Under the pieces are notes generated by a model, which saw only the letters and a program-made list of their open reading frames with translations, did no database searches and was not told where the DNA came from. This document shows, in pieces, positions 1 to 7,800 of a stretch of DNA of 25,990 bases. The position numbers and the translations under genes are program-made. The stretch's first letter is position 1. Each line of letters opens with the position of its first letter. Source of the DNA: an uncultured Bifidobacteriaceae bacterium (lineage in GTDB: Bacteria; Actinomycetota; Actinomycetes; Actinomycetales; Bifidobacteriaceae); contig CAMPNN010000011.1 of the NCBI GenBank assembly GCA_946891915.1, forward strand, positions 1 to 25,990, in the 5' to 3' direction.

Positions 1-219
1 AATGTCGTTTTTACGCGGTATTCCGTTTGTTTCTTTACAGTCGTGTATAGGAAATGTCGTTTTTCTGCGGTGTTCCGTTTTTTCCTTTACAGTCGCGTAT
101 AGGAAATGTCGTTTTTATGCGGTATTCCGTTTTTTCCTTTACAGTCGCGTATAGGAAATGTCGTTTTTCTGCGGTATTTCGTTATTTTCTTTACGGTCGT
201 GTAAAGAAAATGTCGCTTT
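1..219. repeat. Tandem array of 52-bp hairpin units (4 full copies plus a partial fifth)
   Basis: Units begin AATGTCG at 1, 53, 105, 157 and 209, an exact 52-bp period. Each carries a T-rich segment, a CCGTTTTTTCC-like block and an inverted repeat of the form TTTCCTTTAC-N6-GTATAGGAAA (9 of 10 pairs). In the fourth unit the inverted repeat is perfect: TTTCTTTAC-GGTCGT-GTAAAGAAA at about 186-209. The array starts at the window edge and may extend left. It lies just downstream of bioY, so the last hairpin could also serve as bioY's transcription end. 52 is not a multiple of three and reading frames through it are not conserved, which argues against coding. No cas genes or unique spacers are present. 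Confidence 0.9.
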
Positions 220-238
220 TTGCTATATGGAGTTTCCG

Positions 239-892
239 CTACGCGCGCTTTTTGTTAAGTGCGTTGTACAAGCCGGAGCAAGCCGCGCTCGCAACGAAAG
301 CCTTAATCAAATCGCCAATCATGAAGATAATCAAGGTTGCGGCAGCAGTCGAAAGTGGCATGCCGGTAAGCAAGCTCTGACCAAAAATGCCGAATGCGTA
401 AATCACAATCGTGCCAATTATGGAAGCAACTGCGTAAGTGCTAAAGCGTGCGAAAGTCTTCTTAAACGAGCGTTCCGGCATCATCGCGTCAAGAGCAATA
501 TCAAATACGCGCTTCAAAGCGGCAGTTGCAGCAACGCCAAAAATAAAACCAACAAGGAAGCCAGCAGTAGGGCCAACGAATACAGCCCATCCGCCCTTAA
601 ATCCAGCGAAAACAGGCAGGCCTGCAGCACCCAAAGCAAGATACATCACAACGGAAGCAACGCCCTTTTGCCAGCTCAAAGTCAAACCAATAATGCACAA
701 AACAAGAGTTTGCAACGTAATTGGCACAGGCGTAATAGGAAGATAAATTGCGCCTGCCATAGTTGAAAGCGCCAAAAGCACAGTGAGAAGAGCCGGCTTA
801 GCGAGCCAAGTTGCGGCCGCTTTTACTTTACTAACGGCTGCATTAGATGTTGCGGTTGCAGTTGTTGCATTATTCTGATTCATGCTAGTCAT
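239..892 (-). CDS. bioY: BioY, substrate-binding component of a biotin ECF transporter
   Basis: This 217-aa integral membrane protein has the BioY signature: a segment reading LPITPVPITLQTL near residue 55, then a conserved GAAGLPVFAGFKGG region and a GPTAGFLVGF helix. About six hydrophobic segments are visible, as expected for the S component that binds biotin in the cytoplasmic membrane. BioY works alone or with the EcfT/EcfA module, which is not in this window. A polar Asn/Thr/Ala-rich N-terminus of about 25 residues precedes the first helix. The ATG at 892 is chosen because AGAAGG (898-903 on the complementary strand) lies 5 nt upstream; the ATG at 883 would be too far from it. The gene diverges from the biotin-dependent carboxylase genes, matching supply to demand, and the shared intergenic repeats suggest co-regulation. 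Family assignment is firm; biotin specificity is inferred from the family. Confidence 0.93.
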   Translation of the reverse strand: MTSMNQNNATTATATSNAAVSKVKAAATWLAKPALLTVLLALSTMAGAIYLPITPVPITLQTLVLCIIGLTLSWQKGVASVVMYLALGAAGLPVFAGFKGGWAVFVGPTAGFLVGFIFGVAATAALKRVFDIALDAMMPERSFKKTFARFSTYAVASIIGTIVIYAFGIFGQSLLTGMPLSTAAATLIIFMIGDLIKAFVASAACSGLYNALNKKRA

Positions 893-897
893 GAAAA

Positions 898-903
898 CCT
901 TCT
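898..903 (-). promoter_or_regulatory. Ribosome binding site of bioY
   Basis: AGAAGG on the minus strand, five bases before the ATG at 892. It decides between the two near-adjacent ATG codons (892 and 883). Confidence 0.7.
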
Positions 904-934
904 TTTGGTTATTGCCGGTTTGGCGATTAAGTAG

Positions 935-979
935 TTCGTAACTTAAGTAATTCGTAACTTAAGTACTTCGTAATTTAAG
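935..979. promoter_or_regulatory. Three 16-bp direct repeats between bioY and the carboxylase operon, candidate operators
   Basis: TTCGTAACTTAAGTA occurs at 935-949 and 951-965, with a degenerate third copy TTCGTAATTTAAG at 967-979. The start-to-start distance is exactly 16 bp, and a weaker half copy (GATTAAGTA) precedes at about 925-933. The repeats can also be read as inverted arms TTAAGTAA-TTCG-TAACTTAA. They lie 43-87 bp upstream of the bioY start and 144-188 bp upstream of the carboxylase start. They do not look like the BirA operator (TTGTAAAC-type) or the actinobacterial BioQ site as I know them, so the regulator is unidentified. Operator function is inferred from position and periodicity. 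Confidence 0.55.
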
Positions 980-1071
980 CCTTTGCCGGCTGTTTTCCGT
1001 TTCGTTAATCACAATACGTGCCATAAAAATCATGTGCATTGGAGAAGTGTACAAAATTTTGCGCAAGCTTT

Positions 1072-1112
1072 TGTGTATGTCGGCTCATACGCAAACTCGA
1101 CTTTTCTAATAT
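1072..1112 (+). promoter_or_regulatory. Candidate promoter of the carboxylase operon with overlapping inverted repeat
   Basis: TAATAT at 1107-1112 is a plausible -10 element. Where a -35 would lie there is an inverted repeat, TGTGTATG (1072-1079) and CATACGCA (1086-1093), 7 of 8 bases paired around TCGGCT. No good -35 hexamer is seen, which would fit an activator-dependent or extended promoter. Transcription would start around 1119-1123, essentially at the ATG. Confidence 0.4.
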
Positions 1113-1122
1113 CTTGTAACGT

Positions 1123-3090
1123 ATGGTTACGAATATCAAAAAAATTCTCATCGCTAATCGCGGTGAAATCGCCTTGCGAGTTATTCGCACGGCTCACGAA
1201 ATGGGCATTTCTACAGTTGCAATTTACGCGCCGACTGATCGAAACGCGCAGTTTGTAGAAATGGCAGACGAAGCGTATGCACTTTCTGGAGACACGTATC
1301 GCGATACTTATTTAAACGAGGACGCAATTCTTGACATTATTAAAAGAAGCGGCACGGATGCTGTTCATCCTGGTTACGGCTTCCTTTCGGAAGTTGCGTC
1401 TTTTGCTAAGAAAGTCAACGATGCTGGGGTTATTTGGATTGGCCCGCGCCCGGAAGCGCTTATTGATTTGGGAGATAAGATTACGGCTCGTCGCGTGGCA
1501 GTTCGCGCGAAAGTGCCGCCAGTTCCAGGCATTTCGGAGCCTGTAAAAGATATTCGAGAACTTTTAACTTTTGCGCAAACGCACGGCTATCCAGTGATGA
1601 TGAAGCGCACGGATGGCGGCGGCGGACGCGGTATTACAGTCGTTCGTAACGACGACGAGTTGCGCGGCTTTTATATGAATCACGACGCTTTACAAGGCGG
1701 CGACTTAGACGAATATTTTATTGAGCGTTTTATTGACAAAGCTCGCCACGTTGAAACGCAGTGCGGACGCGACGCTCACGGAAATTTCACCGTATATTCC
1801 ACGCGCGATTGCTCGGTGCAGCGCCGAAACCAAAAGCTGGTTGAGGAAGCTCCGGCACCGTTCTTGACTGACGATGAAAAAGAGCAGCTTTGCCGATATT
1901 CTCGTAACCTATTTGAAGCTGTTGATTACGTTGGTCTTGGCACGTGCGAATATATGGTGACTTCTCAGCATAAAGTCTACTTCTTGGAAGTTAATCCGCG
2001 ATTGCAAGTTGAGCACACGGTTAGTGAGGAAGTTAGTGGACTTGATTTGGTGCGCGAGCAGCTCAATATTGCTGACGGCGGCGAGTTGATTAAGGATCCG
2101 GAGCCTCGCGGACACAGCTTTGAGCTTCGCATTACTTCGGAAGATCCTGCTACGAATTTGACTCCAAGTTCCGGCACTTTGACGAAGATTAAGTGGCCTT
2201 CTGGTCCTGGTATTCGCGTCGATTTTGGCGTTGAAGTTGGAGACAATATTTCGCCAAAATTCGATTCGATGATGGGCAAGCTTATTATTACTGCGCAAAG
2301 TCGCGAAACTGCTGTTGCTCGCGTGCGTCGCGCTTTGAAGGAACTTTGCATTGAGGGTGTGCCAACTCCTGCGAAACTTTTTGAGCAGATTTTTAACGAC
2401 CCTGAGTTTACTGCGGAAAATCACAGTTTCGACGTGTCTACTAAGTGGATGGAACGCAAGTATTTGAACCGCGTTCCTGCAGCTTCTTTGGGTGGGCAGC
2501 CGGCTTCGCTTGTTTCTGGAAAGTCTGCGGATGATTCCGAAAACAAGCAGCCTGCAATGGAATCCTTCATTATTGAGGTTGATAATAAGCGCGTAAAGCT
2601 TACGATTCCGCAAGATATTGTTGATAATTTGACTGGTTCTGCGCGAGTTCGTAGCGTTTCTAGAGCTTCGCAGCCTCTTCGCGGTCGTTCGCTTCGCGGT
2701 AGCACTCACAAATCTGAAGAGCAAAAGCAGATTCCTGGCGTAATTGCAGCACCTATGCAAGCTGTTATTACGCGCGTGAATGTTGCTGAAGGCCAGCAGG
2801 TTGCTAAGGGCGATTTGCTTGTGGTGCTTGAGTCTATGAAGATGGAAAATTACGTTTACGCTCCGGCGGCGGGCACGGTTACTGGAATTTTTGTGGGCCC
2901 TGGTGACGGCGTGGAATCGGGCGCAAAGCTTGTGACGATTGATCTTGCTGGAGATAAGAGCGCGGATAAGAGCGCGGATTCTGCAAATAGCGCGGATAAG
3001 TCTTCTGAATCTTCCGAAAGTGCAAAATCTTCCGAAAGCGCAACGTCTTCCGAAAAATCTTCTGAAAAGTCGCAAGGAGAGCAAAAATAA
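1123..3090 (+). CDS. accC: Acyl-CoA carboxylase alpha subunit (biotin carboxylase fused to biotin carboxyl carrier protein)
   Basis: This 655-aa cytoplasmic enzyme carboxylates its own biotin with bicarbonate and ATP and hands CO2 to the beta subunit, giving malonyl-CoA from acetyl-CoA for the neighbouring FAS. The N-terminus KKILIANRGEIAL is the biotin carboxylase hallmark. The ATP-grasp glycine loop GGGGRG is at 165-170, and the catalytic stretch EVNPRLQVEH at 289-298. The biotinyl domain follows a linker and carries ESMKMEN with biotin acceptor Lys573. From about residue 605 a Ser/Lys/Glu/Asp-rich low-complexity tail of about 50 residues extends beyond the usual end of the domain. The start is fixed: a TAA in frame ends at 1119, and translation from 1123 gives the canonical N-terminus, yet there is no Shine-Dalgarno sequence. 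This domain order is also written accBC or accA3. Strict acetyl-CoA use is inferred. Confidence 0.95.
   Translation: MVTNIKKILIANRGEIALRVIRTAHEMGISTVAIYAPTDRNAQFVEMADEAYALSGDTYRDTYLNEDAILDIIKRSGTDAVHPGYGFLSEVASFAKKVNDAGVIWIGPRPEALIDLGDKITARRVAVRAKVPPVPGISEPVKDIRELLTFAQTHGYPVMMKRTDGGGGRGITVVRNDDELRGFYMNHDALQGGDLDEYFIERFIDKARHVETQCGRDAHGNFTVYSTRDCSVQRRNQKLVEEAPAPFLTDDEKEQLCRYSRNLFEAVDYVGLGTCEYMVTSQHKVYFLEVNPRLQVEHTVSEEVSGLDLVREQLNIADGGELIKDPEPRGHSFELRITSEDPATNLTPSSGTLTKIKWPSGPGIRVDFGVEVGDNISPKFDSMMGKLIITAQSRETAVARVRRALKELCIEGVPTPAKLFEQIFNDPEFTAENHSFDVSTKWMERKYLNRVPAASLGGQPASLVSGKSADDSENKQPAMESFIIEVDNKRVKLTIPQDIVDNLTGSARVRSVSRASQPLRGRSLRGSTHKSEEQKQIPGVIAAPMQAVITRVNVAEGQQVAKGDLLVVLESMKMENYVYAPAAGTVTGIFVGPGDGVESGAKLVTIDLAGDKSADKSADSANSADKSSESSESAKSSESATSSEKSSEKSQGEQK
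3074..3079 (+). promoter_or_regulatory. Ribosome binding site of the beta subunit gene, inside the alpha gene
   Basis: AAGGAG ends 10 nt before the ATG at 3090 and lies within the last codons of the alpha gene. The stop and start overlap as TAATG, so the two subunits are probably translationally coupled. Confidence 0.7.
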
Positions 3091-4739
3091 TGAGCGCGTT
3101 ATTGCAAGACAAAACAAAAATTTCGGAAAAAACTGCTTCTAGTAATTCTTCTAGTAATTCTTCTAGCAACGCAACTGACGCCGCCAACTTGCAGCCTCGT
3201 CGCGGAAAAGCAGCCGTTCAGCACGCAGCGCAACTTGCTCGCGACGCAGAACAGAAAGCTTTAGAGCGCCAGCATGCAAAAGGCAAAGGCACTGCAAGAG
3301 AGCGCCTCGACTTGCTTTTTGACACCGGCTCCTTCGTGGAAATTGGCCGTTTTAACGGCGGTGACATAAACAACGACGTTGCCGGATGCGCTGTAATAAC
3401 CGGCTTTGGCGAAGTTTATGGCAGAAAAGTTGCAGTTTACGCTCAAGACTTTTCTGTGCGCGGCGGAACCTTGGGTAAAGCAGAAGGTGAGAAAATTTGC
3501 CATCTTTTGGACATGGCTGTTGCGCTTCGCGTGCCAGTTGTGGCAGTAATTGATTCCGGCGGCGCTCGCATTCAGGAAGGCGTTAGCGCTCTTATGCAAT
3601 ATGGGAGAATTTTCAAAAAAACTTGCGAAGCAAGCGGATTGATTCCGCAAATCTCGCTTATTTTAGGCCCTTGCGCTGGTGGCGCTGTGTATTGCCCTGC
3701 GTTGACAGATTTTATTATTATGACGCGCGAACATTCGAACATGTTCGTCACCGGCCCGGATGTGGTTAAGGCTGCAACCGGCGAGGCTATTAGCATGGAC
3801 GATTTGGGCGGCGGCCTTGTGCATAACGCAACTTCCGGAGTCGCTCACTATTTGGGCGAAGATGAAGCGGACGCAATCGACTACGCTCGCACAATTCTCG
3901 CTTACCTGCCGTCTAGTTGCGAAGTAGAGCCTCCAACTTTTGCCTACGCTGCAACGCGCGCGGACCGCGAAACTGCTCGCGAGTTGGCAAGTATTGTGCC
4001 AGATAACGATCGTCAGCCTTACGATGTGCTTGACGTGATTCGCAGGATTGTTGATTACGGCGAGTTTGTGCAAGTGCAGGAATTGTATGCTGCTTCTGCA
4101 GTTGTTGGTTTTGCTTGCATTGAGGGGCATCCGGTTGGAATCGTGGCAAATCAGCCGAAAGTAAACGCTGGTATTTTGGACGTAAATTCTTCCGAAAAAG
4201 TTGCGCGATTTGTGCGATTGTGCGATGCGTTTAATTTGCCGGTTGTGACTTTGGTTGATACTCCAGGCTACAAGCCGGGTTCGGATCAGGAGCACGCTGG
4301 AATTATTCGAAGGGGCGCGAAGGTGATTTACGCGTACGCGAATGCGCAAGTGCCGCTTGTTACGGTGATTTTGCGTAAGGCTTTCGGTGGAGCTTACATT
4401 GTGATGGGTTCGAAGTCGATGGGTGCGGACGTGAATTACGCGTGGCCAACCAGTCAGATTGCAGTTTTGGGTGCTCAAGGAGCTGTGAATATTATTCACC
4501 GTAAGGATTTGCAAAAAGCGAAGGAGCGTGGACAAGATGTTGCGGCTCTTCGAAAACAGCTGGTTGACGAATATGAAGCGACTACTGTGAACGCAAATCT
4601 TTCGCTGGAAACTGGTCAGATTGACGCAATGATTGACCCGGAGCAAACTCGCGATATGATTGCTGGCTCGTTGAAGCTTTTGCGCAGTAAAAAGCGCGTT
4701 TCGAGAACTGGCAAGCATCACGGAAATCAGCCAATGTAG
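3090..4739 (+). CDS. accD: Acyl-CoA (acetyl-CoA) carboxylase beta subunit, carboxyltransferase
   Basis: This 549-aa protein of the PccB/AccD5 carboxyltransferase family transfers CO2 from carboxybiotin to acyl-CoA. After a Ser/Asn-rich N-terminal tail (about residues 14-33), the crotonase-fold N half shows ARERLDLLF, the oxyanion motif GGARIQEG (157-164) and GPCAGGAVY (193-201). The C half shows LVDTPGYKPG and the second oxyanion/pocket motif GGAYIVMGSK starting at 433. Residue Ile437 corresponds, by motif alignment from memory, to the position that separates Streptomyces acetyl-type AccB (Ile) from propionyl-type PccB (Asp), so acetyl-CoA use is favoured. No zinc-finger domain of the E. coli AccD type is present. 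The gene overlaps the alpha gene by one base and precedes fas, giving a malonyl-CoA-to-fatty-acid gene order. Confidence 0.95.
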   Translation: MSALLQDKTKISEKTASSNSSSNSSSNATDAANLQPRRGKAAVQHAAQLARDAEQKALERQHAKGKGTARERLDLLFDTGSFVEIGRFNGGDINNDVAGCAVITGFGEVYGRKVAVYAQDFSVRGGTLGKAEGEKICHLLDMAVALRVPVVAVIDSGGARIQEGVSALMQYGRIFKKTCEASGLIPQISLILGPCAGGAVYCPALTDFIIMTREHSNMFVTGPDVVKAATGEAISMDDLGGGLVHNATSGVAHYLGEDEADAIDYARTILAYLPSSCEVEPPTFAYAATRADRETARELASIVPDNDRQPYDVLDVIRRIVDYGEFVQVQELYAASAVVGFACIEGHPVGIVANQPKVNAGILDVNSSEKVARFVRLCDAFNLPVVTLVDTPGYKPGSDQEHAGIIRRGAKVIYAYANAQVPLVTVILRKAFGGAYIVMGSKSMGADVNYAWPTSQIAVLGAQGAVNIIHRKDLQKAKERGQDVAALRKQLVDEYEATTVNANLSLETGQIDAMIDPEQTRDMIAGSLKLLRSKKRVSRTGKHHGNQPM

Positions 4740-4822
4740 AAATCTGTAGAAATCTACAGAAATCTGCAGAAATTACAGAAATCGCAAAACTTATAAAACT
4801 TATAAAAATTTATAAAACTTAT
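4738..4822 (+). repeat. Two short tandem repeat blocks in the accD-fas gap
   Basis: The 107-bp gap is almost entirely repeat. About five units of AGAAATCTGY at 10-bp spacing run from 4739 to 4785. Four units of AAAACTTAT (one is AAAAATTTAT) then occupy 4786-4822. The 10-bp spacing equals one helical turn. The block is AT-rich and contains several TATAAA-like strings that could act as a -10 for fas, but no convincing -35 partner is seen. Slippage would change the distance between accD and fas. Confidence 0.8.
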
Positions 4823-4833
4823 ACGAATCAACG

Positions 4834-4840
4834 AGAAGGA
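4834..4840 (+). promoter_or_regulatory. Ribosome binding site of fas
   Basis: AGAAGGA lies six bases before the ATG at 4847, a strong site that fixes the start of the synthase. Confidence 0.8.
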
Positions 4841-4846
4841 AATATT

Positions 4847-7800
4847 ATGACAACCTACTTTTTCGACCAACTCGCTAATGCTCCGCACGCTTTAACTTTT
4901 GCAGGCCAGTCAACTCCGTGGGTTGATTCTCTTAAAGAACTCGGCAAAGACGAGGAGCTAAACGCTGAGCTTCACGAGTACGAAGCTGGCGCAAAAGCAT
5001 TGCTCGCGCCAATTTACGCCGAGCTTTTGGCCAACGCCGGCGGCGATATGAACGTGTTCGATGCGCTTGAAAATAAGCATATTAACGCTGCAAACGCGCT
5101 TCTTAGCGTTCCTGGAATTACGCTTGCTCAGCTGGGTGCCGTGCGCGACTTAACAAATCTTGGATACAACTTCGAAGTGAACAAGCCTTGCGCAGTTTTG
5201 GGGCACTCTCAAGGCGTAATCGCAGCCGAAATTGTAAAAGCGCGACTTAAAGCAAAATCATGGCAGAAAGCGCGACCACAAATCGAAGAGCTTCTTGCAA
5301 TCGCATACTTAATTGGAGCTGCAGGGGATCGCGAATCGCGCATGCTTGAAATTACGGGAGATGGCGAGCACACTCCAATGCTTTCGCTTAAAGGAATTAC
5401 TAAAAAGCAGGCGGAAGCGCTTATTTCTCGCGTAGAGCGCACTCGCGGCGAAATTTCAATCGCGGTTAAAAATGCTAATAACCACATGGTTTTTGCAGGA
5501 TATCCGGAAGATATGGAAGCCGTTTTGAACGAAGCGCAGAAGGAAGCGAAACGTTCGAAAAAGTTGCGTGAAATGAAAGTGCGCGGCGGTGCTGTTTTTG
5601 CGCCGGTTGCTGAATATTTAGACGTGACAGTGCCATTCCACTCGCCAATGCTTCAGCCTGCAGTTGAGCAGGTGGAGGCTTGGGCGAATGAGGCTGGTTT
5701 GAATGCTGCAGTTGCGCGCGAATTGGCTGATGCTGTGCTTGTAACTCCTGTTGATTGGGCGGCGCAAATTGGCGAAGTTTTGGAGCAGAACAATGCGCGC
5801 TCGCTTTGGATTTTAGATATGGGCCCTAGCGAAGTGCTTGGAAAGCTTACGGGAGTGCTTGTGCAAGGTACGGGCGCTGGAGTTGTGGAAGCGGCTACAA
5901 TGCGATCTCGCGCCGAGCTTTCGACTGCAGATTCGGCTTCTGAGCCGGCGCGCACCGGATGCTGGGCTGATTTTGCGCCTCGAGTAATCAACACTCCTTC
6001 CGGGCGCAAAGTACTTACAAAATTTAGCAAGCTTACTGGCAAAGCGCCTGTGCTTCTTGCTGGTATGACTCCAACTACTGTTGAGCCAGAAATTGTTGCG
6101 GCTGCAGCAAATGCAGGCTACTGGGCAGAGCTTGCTGGCGGCGGTCAAGTAACTGCGGAAGTTTTCGACCGTCACATGAAGTCTTTGGAAAAGCAGCTTC
6201 GTGAAGGCGCAACTATTGAATTTAACGCAATGTTTATGGACCGCTATTTGTGGAATTTGCAGTTTGGTTCGAAGCGAATCGTAGCAAAAAAGAGGCAGTC
6301 GGGCGCTCCGATTGACGGCGTAGTTATTTCTGCAGGAATTCCGGAACTTGACGAAGCTAAAGAATTAGTAGCGTCTTTGCAAAAAGACGGATTCCCTTAC
6401 GTAACGTTTAAGCCGGGAACGGTTGATCAAATTCGTCAAGTTGTGCGAATTGCTAAGGCTGTTGCGCCAGCTACGATTATTGTGCAAGTTGAGGGCGGAG
6501 CTGCAGGCGGCCACCATTCGTGGGAGTCTTTGGATGATTTGCTTATAACAACTTACGCGCAGGTTCGCGAATGCGATAATTTGGTGCTTGTTGCTGGCGG
6601 CGGTATTGGTACTCCTGAGCGTGCTGCAGACTACATTTCTGGCGAGTGGGCAAATGAATACGGTTTGCCAAATATGCCTGTTGATGCTGTGATGATTGGT
6701 ACAGCTGCAATGACGGCAAAAGAGGCGCACACAAGCCCTGAAGTAAAGCGTATGCTCGTTGAAACTCCGGGTATTGTGATGCCAAAAGCTTCTAGCATTG
6801 AAGGTTTTGATGAGGATCCGTTCGCACCAATGGGTGAGCGCTGGGTGCCTTCCGGAAAAGTTGTTGGCGGTGTGACTAGTGGTTTAAGCCATTTGCACGC
6901 GGATATTTACGAGTTAGAAAACGCTTCTGCTCGCTGCGGTAGGTTGCTCGTTCATATGATGAAGCATCCTGAAGAGCTTGAAACTCGACGCGATGAAGTA
7001 ATTGCAGCACTTAACTCAACTGCAAAACCATATTTTGGTGACGTTGAAAGCATGACTTACGCTCAATTTGCGCAGCGTTTCCTCGACTTGGCATACCCGT
7101 GGGTGGATCCTACTTATGCAGACCGATACTTGCATTTGTTACAGCGAATTGAAGCGCGATTAGTGAGCCAAGATTCCGGCGAATTTACGTCGATTTTGCC
7201 AACTCGTGCGCAAGTTAGCGAAAAGCCGCAAGCTGCTTTAGACGCGCTTTTGCAAGCGTTGCCGCAAGCTCGCGAAATGAACGTTGTGCCAATGGATGCC
7301 GCATGGTTCCCAACTTTGGTGCGCGAATACCCGAAGCCAATGCCTTTCGTGCCAGTTATTGACAACGATCTGCTGCGTTGGTGGGGTCAAGATCAGCTTT
7401 GGCAGTCGGAAGATTCTAGATACTCAGCTGATGCTGTGCGCGTAATTCCGGGACCTATTTCCGTTGCTGGAATTACGACTATGGATGAGCCGATTGCGGA
7501 TATTCTTGGTCGCTTTGAGAAAGCTATGCTAAATCGCGCGGAAAGTGCAGAAAATAAAGCTGAAAATAGTATCGCAAATCAGTCTGCATTCAGCCAAATT
7601 GCAGCAGCAGCAAACGTAGAAGCTTACGTTCGCGCTTGCCCGAATATTTCTTGGGTTGGTCACGTAACTGCAAATCCGGCTTATGGAAGCGCTATTGGCG
7701 ACGAAAATTACGTAATTACTGTAACTTCTACAAATAACGACGTAATTTCGCTTGATTTGGATATTAAACTTGATACTTTCTGGGATAATCAAGAAAATCA

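Noticed and set aside
1..219. CRISPR-like periodic repeats
   Set aside because: The whole 52-bp unit is conserved, with no unique spacers, and no cas genes are present. The same objection applies to the 53-bp array.
893..1122. Riboswitch in the leader of bioY or the carboxylase operon
   Set aside because: No recognised aptamer fold is seen. The bioY leader is short, and the carboxylase transcript appears to have almost no leader.
1909..3117. Long antisense frames opposite the carboxylase genes and short plus-strand frames opposite the surface gene
   Set aside because: They are by-products of codon bias in the real genes. They lack start signals and show Arg/Ser-rich or otherwise non-protein-like compositions.
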